The notes under the pieces were generated by a model. That model ran no database searches. It was not told the DNA's origin and saw nothing but the letters and a program-made list of their open reading frames with translations. A program made the position numbers and the translations under genes. Below, piece after piece: positions 18,701 to 30,750 of a stretch of 37,500 nucleotides of DNA. This stretch comes from Chara braunii. Taxonomy: Eukaryota > Streptophyta > Charophyceae > Charales > Characeae. Numbering within the stretch: the stretch's first letter is position 1; every line of letters begins with the position of its first letter. The stretch is from the NCBI GenBank assembly GCA_003427395.1, contig BFEA01000051.1, positions 1,177,400 through 1,214,899 of the forward strand, given 5' to 3'.

Positions 18701-20100
18701 GCTCCAACCCTAAAGTTGAACTCCACAAATTCACAAAGCAAGACACAAGTATACCGTACAAAGACCCAGGCAAGCTTTGAAACACGATTAACGAGAAAAA
18801 AACAATCAGAATGAGAATTTACCGCGAAAGTAATCAAGACTAGGAAGTTGAGATTTGCAAACGTAAATTTTTTCAAACAGAAAAATACTTCAGAGGCATA
18901 CTTTTAGAAATTGAAAATTAGAAACAAAATTAGGAAATCTGTCTAAAACATTTTTTGGAAAGTAAAATTTGAAAACAAGATTTAAGAAAGCACGATTATT
19001 TGAAATCACGATTATTTGAAATACTATAATCGTGATTATTTGAAATCAAGAAAGCAGATCGTAGTTAAGATCATCGTTAAGGGAAGCAACTATGTACCGA
19101 GAAACATACTCAAGAAATTGCACAAAAAAATCACTGCGAGCAATCACTCAGGAAAACATCAGTCGGAGAAAATCTAATTCCTACAAGAAATACAATCGAA
19201 ATACTATCGAAAAAAGTAGTCCACAAAAACATATTGATCATCTGGTAGAAACAACTACAAGATCATACCCACGCAATCGATAAATAAAAAAAACATGAAA
19301 ATAGTGCAGAAACCTATGAGTACCCAACACGCGACCCCCCCTTCCCGAACCTCACCTCCACACATCACCGACCCCAAGGCATCTCGGCCTTCATTCGACC
19401 ACTCCGGTAAAGTCAAAGCTGAACGGTGACAACAACGGACCGCAACGCGCTTACGAAAATTATCCACTCCACGGTGCGGAACCAAGCTGCTCAACCCGCC
19501 AACAGCTCCCCGCAGGCAGTTCCAGAAGAGGAGAACTCGTGACCAGCAGCAACAACAAATTACATCTCCATACGCCAGAAAGCTCAGAAACAACCCACCA
19601 AACCCAACCCCAACACCCACCTTCCACTGTCCCCAATACCGCAGTTTAACCATCGTTGTCGCTTTCCCCCCTCACACACCTTCTTCCTCCCCATCATCAG
19701 CTTCCCCCACCGCTTCGCTCCATAACTCGATATCTTCGCACCGCCACCATTGTGTATCGGCGCCACCACTTCGTCGCAATAGGCCCATCGTGCTGACCCA
19801 ATTTCGCGCCTTGGAAATTTCGGGGCGCAGCGCTACCGGGAGCGCTGCGCCCCCTTCCCTCCCCCTGATGGGAAGAGCACTTTCTACATCAAATAGGCAA
19901 CTTTAGCAATTCTTAAAACAGGGCAAAAAAAAACCGCACTAAACCTGCATTCACCCCACTTCAAGAAAACGACTGCAGTTTCAACAACCCCCCCGCTAAA
20001 CAGACTTGCACATTTTGAAACTCGAATAATGACATCGGCGCCAATTTCAAATTGTCTTTTCTTGCCTATTTCAAACTAAAAGGGTGACTAAGGAGCAGTT
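18701..20100. other. Unassigned A-rich then C-rich stretch, with short repeats
   Basis: CACGATTATTTGAAAT occurs twice in tandem near 18990-19020 and again inverted and direct near 19026-19045. A perfect inverted repeat, GGGGCGCAGCGCT...AGCGCTGCGCCCC, lies at 19822-19853 around a 6-bp loop; its AGCGCTGCGCCC half also occurs at 5719-5731 in the tRNA-like repeat. No gene recognised. Confidence 0.55.
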
Positions 20101-20115
20101 TCCCATCCAGTTGAT

Positions 20116-20190
20116 GTGGCTTAGTGGTTAGAGCACCGATTGGAAATGCCCATTGTGGTATGAGGTTGCGGGTTCAGAACTCGATTGCAA
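20116..20190 (+). repeat. tRNA-derived sequence (SINE head or decayed tRNA)
   Basis: A very good RNA polymerase III A-box with D-arm (TGGCTTAGTGGTTAGAGCA, about 20118-20136) is followed about 35 bp later by a degraded B-box (GGTTCAGAACTC, about 20170-20181). The acceptor and anticodon stems do not close well, so I call it a tRNA-derived repeat and not a working tRNA gene. Confidence 0.55.
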
Positions 20191-20420
20191 CCTTGTGCAT
20201 GGACACCGGCAGGGCGTTAGATTGACGCACGGCTGGACACACTCCCTTGGGATGACGCATGGTACTATTATAGACACTGCCTGCGCATCACCCATGGCAA
20301 AGGTTGTTCATGGTGTTGTATGTTGGTTCTGGGTTTCACATGGGTTGCTTGGGGGTGTTGGTCTTGGGTGTTCTGTTGATCTCCCTAGTCTGGCATATCA
20401 CACGTTCGTGCCATTTCCAC

Positions 20421-20484
20421 TAGCCGTTCACATGGTAGAGTCATACGATTACATGTTTCAAGGTCACGGGTTCGAGCTTGGCTC
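20421..20484 (+). repeat. Second tRNA-like sequence
   Basis: An A-box-like segment (CATGGTAGAGTCA) is followed by a good B-box (GGGTTCGAGC) at about 20468-20477. It directly precedes the foldback element at 20500. It could be the head of a second tRNA-derived SINE. Confidence 0.4.
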
Positions 20485-20499
20485 AGATCTTGGAACTGA

Positions 20500-20832
20500 C
20501 ATTTCGTCAAAATGGACATCTTTTATTTTTTGAACGAAATTGAAACTGAGTTTTTTTGTCGAAAACTCGTCAAAATTTGTTGTTCCTGAGGGTCCAGCGT
20601 TTTACAAACGTTGGACCCCCTGGTTGTACATGGACCTACCTTGAGACCAGGTACCTCGAGGCAGTCTTGCCTGGAGGTGCTTGGTCACAAGCTAGGTCCA
20701 TGTACAGCCAGGGGGTCCAGCGTTTGTAAATCGCTGGATCCTCAGGAACAACAAATTTTGATGAGTTTTCGGCCAAAAAAACTCAGTTTCAATTTCGTTC
20801 CAAAAATAAAAAATGTCCATTTTGACGAAATG
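20500..20832. mobile_element. Foldback (MITE-like) element with arms of about 140 bp
   Basis: The left arm from 20500 (CATTTCGTCAAAATGGACAT) to about 20640 is complementary to the right arm from about 20693 to 20832, which ends with the reverse complement of the same 20 bp. Shared internal phrases are TGAAACTGAGTTTTTTTG, TTTGTTGTTCCTGAGG and GGTCCATGTACA. The loop of about 50 bp carries CCTCGAGG. No coding capacity. Clear target duplications are not visible. Confidence 0.85.
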
Positions 20833-20877
20833 GTCGTTTTGGGAGGGTCCTTGTCCAGCTTACCCCATTCTTTCTTC

Positions 20878-21094
20878 GGTATACACACATGATGCTGCCT
20901 ATACATCTCGATATATTGATTCACACAATTTCACAGAGCACACACAACCTTTGGGCATATACATAGCTTGCGAATTATACATGGCCTACGGGCTACATAC
21001 ACAAGTTTACACACATAGTGTTGTCTGTACATTTTTATACATAGATACACGAAGCATACACAACCTTCGGGTATACACATACGTTTCGAACTAG
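20878..21094. repeat. Diverged direct repeat of about 95 bp
   Basis: Units at about 20878-20972 and 21003-21094 share the order TACACACAT, TG.TG.C..TACAT, CACACAACCTT.GGG.AT and ACATA.......CGAA. No gene. From 21095 to 21720 I see nothing further that I can name. Confidence 0.65.
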
Positions 21095-21747
21095 TAGTCA
21101 GGGGGGTTCTAGTCACTGGGTGGGGTCTAGTATCTGCGGTAGGGACAGGTATGGGCCACCGGAGTTCCTACTGATATTCGGGTAGAACTGTCTAGTGGCT
21201 ATATATAAGGCTTAGACCCTGGGGTAAGGGTAGGGGTATAAGTCGCTCAGGCCAGTCCGAGTTCTGCATGGCCTTGGGTAAGCTAGGGGAAGGACCGTAA
21301 GACTGCTTCAATGGGTGTTACCCTGTCTAAAACCTAGGACCCAGATTCTCTTGGGGCCTGTAGTAGATTGTCTGGGCCTGGAGTCCGAAGTTCCCATTCG
21401 ACAAGGCTCGTCCGATTCCGCTTCCACCAGGGCTGGGAACCTATCAGTCGTGGTGCCTATCACTGCTGTTCGGTCCAAGTTACCTGCCCATAGGTAGGGT
21501 AATGGTCTTGAGTGCTGGTCACACTGAGGTAGGATAGTGGGATAGGGGGTGCGCTAGGAGTACTGACGTGCGGATGGGATGGGAGGTGGTCTCATATTCC
21601 AGGACACCCACGACCTACTGCTCGAGGTGATCACTATGTACACAGTGACTGGCCTCTACAACACCATGGACTTTTTGCAGTTTCCGTTTTTTGTTTTATA
21701 GTGGTCCTGTGCCCAAGGCAAAAGACTTTTTTTTTTTTTTTTTTTTT

Positions 21748-22581
21748 AATAAACACACAACCCCTGCTAATGCTAGTGCTGCTGATATGAGCAGTCACCA
21801 CTAGCACTCTGGGGTAGGCTCCATCTATTGGTGGGGAGCATCACCTGCTGGAAAGCGGGTCCAGCGTCCCATATACAGTTCATGAACAGAGTCATTTGAG
21901 AAGTATGGTTATGAGACCTGCCAACATTGATTGCCCTATCTCCCAGGGGATTGACTGATCAGGTGTGTGTAACCCAAGTGACTAGTTGGATGGTTATGAG
22001 GCCTGCCAACATTGATTGCCCTGTCTCCCAGGGGATTGAGTGAGCAAGTGTGTGTATCCTATGTGACTAGCTGGATAGTAATGAGGCCTTTGTCCTCCGT
22101 ATCTCTTCACCCCCCAGAAGGGGGCGCCAGGTGATCCATTAAGCACTGATACCACTTCAGGGAGAACTTCTCTCCGACTGTACTTCTCGTCATGGTTAGC
22201 GGGATCCTTCCCCAACGGGCACCAGGGAGGCTTCCCTTTTCTGCAGATGAGGACAGTTCAAAAAAGAGTTCAAGACAGGATCTCAAACATTGACAGGGCA
22301 TGCGGTGGAAACGGGTCTTGAAAGTCTGAGGGAGGGCGTAATGGGAATGATGGTTCTATATTAGTCCAGTCCTTAAAAACCAAACGATAATCTCTCATTT
22401 TGTCTAAATCCCGTGTCTTTTCTTTTTTGTCCTCACTCCACTCTACTTCTGCTATCCAGCCCTCTCTTTCCCCTCCTATCCACTCTGTGCAAAAACTTGT
22501 GATCCGTCTCCTGATATCTCATGTTTGTTTAAGGAGGTCTAGCTGTGACTTTGTGTCCGACCATCTCTGCATGAGTTCCAG
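21748..22581 (-). repeat. LINE 3' region with 85-bp tandem repeat
   Basis: Between the ORF2 stop and the presumed poly-A tail. Two 85-bp units at 21909-21993 and 21994-22078 share CCTGCCAACATTGATTGCCC and TCTCCCAGGGGATTGA. The rest has no recognisable feature. Confidence 0.75.
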
Positions 22582-24133
22582 CTAAATCTGTTGTCGGATA
22601 TGTTCCTCAATCTCCGGCTTCTTTACCCGTACTTTTTCCATGGTCAGAATGCACCTTTGCCACCAGAGTGCCCAAATCACAACCCTCCTACCCAGTCTAA
22701 CCATATTTTCTACAAAAGTCGTGGTTGTTGCAGCTGGCGGCCAACGGCCTGCCAGTATAGCCTGCCATGTCCAGGGCCAAGGGTTGTCTGGTACCATTTT
22801 TCGCCAGATGCGGTCCCACTTTCTCCATGTGAACTGCGCTATCGGACATTGCATAAAGATATGCTCAATTGTCTCCGCCTTTTTATAGAAGGGAAAAAGA
22901 CTCTGACAATGCTGGCACCAAGGGAGCAGTAGCCCCCTTTGTTCGAGGTTTGTGCGGTCTGTCAGCCAATCGTTGGTTGGAAGGCGGCGGTGGGCTATCT
23001 GCCACTGTAGAGAGGTGATTTTCATTGGCTTAGATTTTTGTTCCTTAACCATTTAATCGGGGAAAGGAGGGAGCGGTCCACGTTCAAATGCCTAGCCCAT
23101 CTGTCATTAATCATATCTTTCAAGTGTCTTTTGGGTCTGAGCATCTTGTAGGCAGATTTAACCGACATCTGCCGCAGACTGTTGTGTCCTATCCCTACTG
23201 CACCTCTCCTTTGAGGATGTTGCCAAATCCATTATACTGGGTCGAAGGGTAATTCATGAATTGGTCTTTCTGTCTGGAAGGCAACCCTTTGGCCCTTCTC
23301 TTCTAGGACCCTTACCCTTTGTAGGGCCGTTTTGCCTCTCCATACAAAGGGTGTCCTACTTCCCAGGAGAACGTTTGTTTTAGCTATAGCATACTCTTTG
23401 ACCAAGGCCGTCTGCGGCGACACCATGTGGATCAGGCCAATGCTCAATGGGACCCCCATTCTTACCACCCAGTCTCCTTCTTTCAGCATAAGACCTCGTT
23501 TGAGGATTCGGTACCAATCCAGCGGTATCCTTTCTATAATATTTTCCAATGATTCCTCTGCGTGGTGGCAGTATCTTAGGATATCGCGTATCTGGTCCCC
23601 TGTTTTCCAATCTTTCCTATCATTGTCCCAAAGATCCCCTACTCTGAGTATTCAATTTTTTACCCAACGAAGATGAGTTTGTCATGACACAGCCCCTCAT
23701 GTCTGTCACCTATCTGTTTCCAAACAAGGGTTGGCGATATATTTCTTCCCATCGGTCAAGGCAGATCTTGTCCATGAGCGGCAACTTCCGCCAGATTTGC
23801 AGCACGGATGGGCCCGGATTGCCAAACATTGTCTACCCTCTGCCCTCCTTCTTCCGGGCTCACCCTGTCGCGTGGGAGTTTCCGTGGGATTGCCCAGAAG
23901 CGATCCTCCAGCCAGGTCAGCGGGTGGACCGTACAAGGGGTAGTTGGGGCCAAGCGAGTCAGATGTTCCAAGGCTAAGACGCACCATGGGCTCTGGGGGG
24001 TGAAAATGAGTTTTTGGATCCATTTAATTTGCAACGCATGCACTTGAGTGGCGGGGTCAATTATCCCCAGACCTCTCCCCACTTTCGGTTGTATGACTGA
24101 GTTCCAGGCCATACGGCTTATTGCGTTGGTCAA
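22582..24133 (-). pseudogene. LINE ORF2, C-terminal part with zf-RVT
   Basis: The segment from 24133 starts with the typical post-RT block (AWNSVIQPK..GLG). The last part, 23052-22582, is a clean 156-residue frame with a zf-RVT type pattern: WQIAHRRLPTNDWL, then CQHC, then ETIEHIFMQCP. Frames change between 23756 and 23052. It ends with a normal stop at 22582. Confidence 0.8.
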
Positions 24134-25679
24134 CTCTCCATCCCCCCTCCATAAAAAAACCGATGCTTCTTTTAAGGTTTTTTAAGGCCAGTTTGCTTAA
24201 TGGCCACATGAGGGATTTATACCATAGTGTTGCGAAGATCACGTTGTTTAGCACCAAGGCACGTCCAAAGAGGGAAGTATGTTTATTCTTCCAATTACTT
24301 AATTTATACTGGGCCGGGGCGCGTATCCATTCGTCGTTTATTAGTGGCCGCTCATTCGTGGTCATAGATACTCCTAGGATCCTCATTGGGGTGTCTAGTG
24401 GCTTCCATGCAATGCGTGGTAATTTCGACGGGCGCCCCCCTTGGTAGTGAATCCACCAACCCTGTGTCTTAGACCCCCAGTTCACTCTCATGTCGGATAC
24501 CTTCGCGAACCTTTCCATCATCTGATGGATTTCCTCCATGTTCTGATGTGTGGCTTCCGCCATAATTATCAGATCGTCTGCGAACAGGGAGCACACAGTG
24601 ATCGCATCCTCTGGGATGTGTCTAAGTCTAATTTTGGTGATATTTTTATTTGTCCGAAGGTTAGCAGCTAGAGCTTCTATAATAATTAGAAAGAGGACGG
24701 GAGCGATTGCGTTCCCCTGTCGCACCGGGCGTTGTAGCTATATGGGTGGTGCAAGACTCCCGTTAACTTGGACATACGTAGTGGCGCTTTGGTGCAGTAT
24801 TTGTATCCATCGTCGGAAATTCGGTCCAAAATTCATTTTCTCTAAACACTTGTCCAAAAACAACCAGTCCATATGATTATAAGCCTTTTCAAAGTCGATA
24901 AAGACTAGGGCCGCATTTTGACGAGAGTGTCTCGTGAGTTGAAGGATCTCATGGATTAGCAGGATATTTTCTTGTATATTCCTATTCTCCATGAATCCCG
25001 TTTGAGCGGGGTGGATGATGTCTTCCATAACTAGAATTATCATGTTCGCAAGAGCCTTAGACAACATTGTATACACGACCGTAAGCAGTGTGATTGGTCT
25101 GTAGTTTCTAATATCCATCTTGTCTCCCTTTTTGTATAGGAGGTTTAGGATCCCTTGCCCCACTCGTTCCCCCATTCCCCCTGTGAGCCAAACCTTGTCA
25201 TAGAAGTCCATTAGGACCATTACATCTTGACTCATGAAGTTCTATGTGGTTTCCCAAAATTCCTTTGGGAAGCCGTCTATCCCTGATGTTTTTTCCTCCT
25301 CCATTTGGAGAAGGGCAATCCATATCTCGCTTTTGGAAAGAAGGGCTTCCACAGAGTCGCGTTGATCGGATGTTAAGACCTTATTCATGGGTTCCAAGAA
25401 ATCTCTTATCATTTGCTCGTGGCGTAGGGCATCTGATTTGTCTATGTGTGAAGAGAACAAATCTTTGTAGAAGTTGTATGTTATTTTAGTGCAGCGGGCA
25501 GTGGTTATGGTTGGGTCTGCATTCTCAGTTCCGGGTTCGTAGAATCCTTCAATTGTTGTCCTCGAGGTGCGTGCTTTGGTTGTGCTAAAGAAATAAGAAT
25601 CCATCATCCCCTCTGTAGCGAATCTGGATAGCCTTGCCCTTGTCTGGGCTCCTTGCCATCGATAATTTGCATATTCCAA
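24057..25679 (-). pseudogene. LINE ORF2, reverse transcriptase part
   Basis: Canonical RT blocks appear in order: NYRPITLL, QTGF, the FIDFEKAY block with the first catalytic Asp, RQGNAIAPVLF, and the FADD active site at about 24584-24573. Three long frames (25679, 25235 and 24725 starts) are all in phase and separated only by TAG codons at 25244-25242 and 24740-24738. A frameshift follows near 24130. Confidence 0.88.
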
Positions 25680-25900
25680 AAATTAATTTTTAAGTCTTGG
25701 ATACGGTCCTGTAGTTCAGCGGTCTGCTATTCCTGCTCTTGCGATATTTGTTCTTGTTCTGCCTCTATTAAGTTGTGCATAATTGTAATCTCTTGTGGTG
25801 TCTTTGAACAGTTAATTGCTTTGAAAATTCGTTGCACTTTTTTGCCATGAAGAAAAGACCATTGTTGAACCAAGTAACCAGTGAATCTTGCCTATGTAAC

Positions 25901-26425
25901 CGTTTGAACGCCATTAACGGGCGTTCGTGTTCAAATGCGCGTTTGAACGCGGATTGCGCGTTCGCATTCAAAAATTGAACGCCGTTCAATTTTTTTTCTA
26001 AAAATTATTTCGACGCCTAATTTTTTTTTTTTTTTTTTTTTTTTTGTGATTTCTTTATGATGTGGGCTACACTTCTGTAAATTTTTGAGTCATTCTGCTA
26101 AAGGAAAAAAAAATAAAAATCGCCAAAGATGGCGGTGTCAAATCATGTTCGCCCATTAATTTCAATTGTCTTTTTACTTTTTTCTATTTTCTGTTCTCTA
26201 TTTTTATCTCTAATTTAAAAGCGAATTTGGATAGGATGCTTTGGCAAATGTTGTTTACTTTATTTTTCTTCATAACATATTTTTTTTTCGGAAGTTTTAA
26301 AGAACTTTTTTTTTTTGTTTTTTTTTTTCCGCGCGGAATTGAACTCCGCGTTCGGTTGCGTTCATTGAACGGGCGTTCATTCCGTTCAGTTTCTGAACGG
26401 AAAACCCGCATTCAATGAACGCACG
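25901..26425 (+). mobile_element. AT-rich element, copy 2 (termini of GAACG motifs), inserted in the LINE
   Basis: A 525-bp insert flanked by GTAAC at 25896-25900 and 26426-26430. Removing it with one GTAAC (530 bp) joins LINE frames 26798 and 25989 in phase. The left end has three GAACG and three CGTTC; the right end has three GAACG and four CGTTC. The core is related to copy 1 (CTGTAAATTTT, AAAATCGCCAAAGATGG, GGCAAAT.TTGTT, CATAACATAT). There is no open frame of note, so movement would need proteins from elsewhere. Confidence 0.85.
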
Positions 26426-26468
26426 GTAACACAAAATCTTTCTGTGGGCGATAAGATTTTCAAAAGTC

Positions 26469-27324
26469 TCAGGCCTGTCGTAGGTACTTTGGGAAAGATT
26501 TAGTTTGAAGCAGAGAGGTATTTAGTTTGTAGTAGCTGGCCCCTTGGTCTGGGCGTTTACGTAGCGTCCAGACCGCCATGCCTATCTTGTGGTCCAAACC
26601 GGGGTACAGGCTGGTTGGTAGTATTGCTGCCAATGAAAGCCCCCCTCCCAATTCTTCTGAAGCCAGGATTAAATCGATACGGGATTTGGATAATCTGGTG
26701 GGGTCATTATTTTGAGAACAGGTAACGGCCTTTTCCGTAGGGTGATTGCGTCCAAAGGTGTCAAAAAGTGATAGGGAAGCGTATAATTTCTTCAACATCC
26801 GCTCATCCTCTTCTGCGTTGTATGAGGTGGTCTAAGAGACTCTCCACCGGTCAAGCCACTTGTCCGATGCGGCATTAAAATCCCCCGTTAGAATCAGCGG
26901 GACCCCTGGAATAGGGAGGGTTTCCAGTTTTTCGAAGAAAGTCTGTCTTTCTCGGGTTGTGTTAGGGGCGTAAATAACTATTATGCAGACTACTTCAATT
27001 TCTAACATCCCCAAAATTTTCATCCACCGACCCTCCTCTTTGTCCTTCTCCCAGTAAAGAACTTCTAGTTGTGATTCAGGAGGAATCCAGACTGCCACCC
27101 CAGAGCTCTCTGGTCATGGGGCAAAGGCTTGGTAGCTCTGATAGGGCCAGGCTTGCTTGCGGGCCCTGTGATGCTCGGGAATGTCCATTAGGTGGGTTTC
27201 TTGTACGCATATTACGTCTGGCCATGACCTTCCCCCCACCCCTCTCATCAGATCCCATAGTGCTCTTATTTTTTTCGGGGTTACGTGATGCTAGGCCATT
27301 CACGTTGATAGTTTGAATGTCCAA
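26469..27324 (-). pseudogene. LINE ORF2, APE-type endonuclease part
   Basis: This domain nicks target DNA to prime reverse transcription. Visible motifs in order: the N-terminal IQTINVNGL, QETHL, the IYAPN segment, LTGDFNA, then SRIDLILAS and the final DH of the SDH-type motif. A frameshift lies between the first residues and QETHL. An in-frame TAG is at 26834-26832 and a TGA at 26471-26469, so it cannot be translated as one protein. Confidence 0.85.
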
Positions 27325-27601
27325 GTCAACTTGCTACAACGTGCGTTTCCACTTTTACTTTTTTCCATATACCACTTTTACCTAGTTCATTTTAAAATTT
27401 TCAATTTTTCACCGCATTTAACTATGTGCATGCCTGGACCCTGCCTCATCGATTGGAAAGCTGCGTCCATTCTTGCGAATCCCAGTCCACTCCTCTGTTG
27501 AGAATATTTTTCCTTAAAATTGTGCAAATGCACGTCTGAAGTTCCTCTGTAGACCAAATGTTACTTCAACTTACTTGACTTGATTTTTAGCTGTTGAAAA
27601 T

Positions 27602-30433
27602 CTAAGAGAGCGTTGTGTGTATGCCATTGCAGCCTTGCGTCTTTGTTTTCTTCGAATATCTCACATAGAGATCCTTGTAGGCTATTTTCAGGCCCTCCAT
27701 TGAAATGCTGATAGTGACCATTGCACCCGACTCATAGTGACTAGTTATGAAATCAGTCACTTTGGGGGTTCTGAGTGCCCCTTCCCTCTGCATATGCCAT
27801 CCATGTAAGGTCATTCCTCCGTAGACAGGGGTATACGGGTCCTCGGATTTTGCAGGTGACATTCCCAACTCCCACTTCTCCGCTTTCTTCCTAATTGGTA
27901 AGACCAACACCCCATAATTATCTTTGGCACACTCTTGTGATATAACCCTTTTTCGATTAGGTGGCGCAACTTGGCTCGTTTTGACACACCTGTCTCCTCC
28001 ACTTCCGCTATTTCTCTTTCTTCTTTCTCTGTCTGTGCGACGTGTTTGGTCTGTTGTGTGGCGTCCTATGCAGCACCCTGTAAGGGGGGCTGGTCGGGGG
28101 GGTGTGGTGGGGGCTTATCTGTCCTAGGCACATTGTGTGCCTCGTTCGCATCAGGTGCTTGGACAGGTGTGGGAGGTTGGAAAATTTTATGTACAATATT
28201 CCAAATCCTGTTCAAAACCTGTTGCCTGTCCGTTTCCTGCACTAGACCCTGCTGCATGGCCTGTTTCAGGCTGGGGCTCTCATCCAAAAGGGAGAACAAT
28301 TGTACATAGGCTGCGTCCCAGTATGTCTCTGTTTGACCTGTGTACAGGGATTGGAGCTGACTGATCAGCCACTCTGCCAGATCCCTTCATCTGGTTTCTA
28401 TGTCCTCTTCCCTTTTTGACCCCCAGGCCTCTGGTGATGTGTCAGTCATCTCCACATCCGGAGAGAGCTCCGGTGGATCCCAATCCATGGGTTGGGGGAA
28501 CTTGGGGCCCAAAGGCTTGCAGGAAGGGGTCTGTTCCAAGGAGGGTGGGAACCTCACTGCCTAGAGACCCCTGGGAGGAGTCTGCTGGAGGGGGTTCTTG
28601 GGGGACTGTTTTTTCGGGTTGGATATGCTTGCTTACCACCTGCTGGGAGGCCTCCTGGTCCTTTTGCAATTCTCTTCTTAGCCCCCTCCCACCCCCTCTC
28701 CCCCTCCCGTCCTCTTCCCCTTCCTTCTTACTTCTTCGTTCTCCGCCTTCTTTTCCCGAGGTTATTTCTCATTTTTCCCCTTCTTTTCTTTCTTTCCCTT
28801 CCCCTTGGGTTACCTGTACCCTTCCTTGGGGCTCCAAATCCCCATGCATTTTGTCGTTCTTCTCTACTTATAGCTATGCTTGCCGCTGGAGTAGTCCCTG
28901 CTGCTGTCCTGATGCTCCGTATCCCCTAGTCTCTGCTGTCAATATCTGAAAACGATTGTCCGTTCTGGTTGGCTGATTTGGGGGTTTGCTTTATCTCCCG
29001 AGGGGTGTCTTCTTTTTGGGGAGAGGGGACTGCCATAGCTCCCCCAAATCAGTCGGGGTGATAAAATCTCAGGGGCTAGGTTCAGTTCGGACCTCCGTCT
29101 GTGGGCTGTTTCCTTTTGGGGGGTGGAGGCGCGTGGAGTGCATGTGATTGGCGGACTTCTCCATTTGTACCTCTACCGTTTTAGGAGGAGACCATTGGTC
29201 CGGTGGTTTTGTATCCCAGTTTACCTCTCCACCTTTCTCCCACTCCCACCCCCTTACTTTGTTTCCTCCTTGCGGTTCATCCACATATACCCATCAGGGC
29301 CATCCTTCGTGTCCTGCATCCACCGTCCTCCACCAAATACTTTTGAAGGGATCGTGTAAGAGATGGTCAGTTGCCTTTATTCTTTTTGCTGGGTGGTGGG
29401 GGCATTCCAGATTTAGAGAGAGATGCCCGTAGGCCTGACACTTGAAACACCAGGGCCGGGTCTTGTGTGCTGTGTGTATCCGAAAATCCCTCCCCCCTAC
29501 ACGAAAGGGGATAACGTCATCGATGGAAAAAATGTGGTCTTTGGGCAGGTCCAAGGCTATCATGAGATAGTCATCCCTTGGGGCCACGTGGGGGGGGAGA
29601 GGATCAATGAAGTCCACGATTTCGTATTTCTGAGCCAGTTCCTATACAAAAGCTCCCTCGATTTCTATGGGTACATATCTGAATTCTACCCAGTAGTAGT
29701 CCGTCATCAGCTGCTCTCTTTTTTCTTCTGGTTTCTGTTGTTTCGGCGGGGACCAAGGAAAAATCCGAACTTCTAAACGACCACATAGTATACTCCTCCA
29801 GAAGTCCATTATCCGTTTGTCAGAATCGAACATGCAAATTATGGTGAAAACGGTCGACAAGACAGGCTGGATTAGAAAAAAGTCCCGTGCTCCCTCCTCT
29901 GATCCTTTGAGGGTTGCCAGACGCTTCCTGATCCAGCCCACCTTATCGTTTGCCGATTTGTACGCCGTGTCGTCATAGAAGACCCAGGTGCTTGCAAGTT
30001 TGGAATTTCTTTTAGTGCATTCCCCGAGAGAGTCTTCACCCTGTGCTTCTTGGCCCCTTGATTGATTATCTTGTCTTCCGGTTCGGCCAGGAACTTTGTG
30101 AGGAAGAAGGCAGAAGCTGAAGTTATGTTGTCCAATGATATCTCTAAATCCTTTTCCCCCTCCCCTTTCACCGACAGGGTCTGACCTGCATACGTTTTTT
30201 TGAGCTTGTCTGCCCACGGTCAGGGGGGTGTCTGTTGCGTCTCCTTCGTCTCCTGTACTCCCTTCGACAGTTCCACTTGGGGGGGGGGAGGTTGGGAGCT
30301 TATTTCCTCCACTTGTTTCGGGGGGGGTGAAGGGGAGGAAGAAGAAGCAGTATCCCCTCCCATCTCCATCCTCCCTTGTCCATCCCGGGGTCTCCAGTCC
30401 ATCGAATGATTTCCCATTGCTCCTTGGTACCAA
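27602..30433 (-). pseudogene. LINE ORF1 (RNA-binding protein), broken
   Basis: The ORF1 product binds element RNA. One frame runs from 30433 to 29294 with a single TAG at 29644-29642, and continues in the same frame after a TGA at 29296-29294 to about 28442. A DUF4283-like segment precedes a zinc knuckle CFKC....H......C at about 29449-29404, whose last spacing is longer than the usual CX2CX4HX4C. The C-terminal part is Pro/Gln-rich, shifts frame near 28300, and again between 28002 and 27910. Its real end is uncertain. Confidence 0.7.
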
Positions 30434-30599
30434 ACCACCTGTGTTTTTCCTTTCCCTCTCTTCCTTCTCGCCTCATGCTTTAGGATAGCCGTACTCTCTC
30501 TCCTTCTGTTTTTTTTTTTTTCCCCGGTCAAAAGGATCTGTGGGGAAATTCTTTAGAAAGGCGCCCTTGGATAATCGAAACCAACACGATTCCCCCTCT

Positions 30600-30699
30600 G
30601 TATTTGAGTGTTTGAACAGTCGGCCGACTTGATCGGTCGGTCAATCAATCAATCAATCAACCACTAGTCCATTATTCGGTCGATCAGGGTTGATCAATC

Positions 30700-30750
<51 letters not shown>

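Larger units (their letters stand above)
21727..30528 (-). mobile_element. Near-complete LINE (non-LTR retrotransposon), inactivated
   Basis: Minus-strand order: ORF1 with zinc knuckle (about 30433-27602), ORF2 with APE-type endonuclease, reverse transcriptase and zf-RVT region (27324-22582), then a 3' region ending in poly-T on the plus strand at 21727-21747, taken as the poly-A tail. CAAAAG next to that tail (21719-21724) and at 30529-30534 may be a short target duplication, which would set the 5' end near 30528. No RNase H domain is seen. The layout fits plant L1-like elements. An AT-rich element (25901-26425) is nested inside ORF2. Several in-frame stops and frameshifts make it non-autonomous now. 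Confidence 0.85.

Noticed and set aside
20116-20190. Functional tRNA gene
   Set aside because: Good A-box but degraded B-box and no closing acceptor stem. More likely tRNA-derived.
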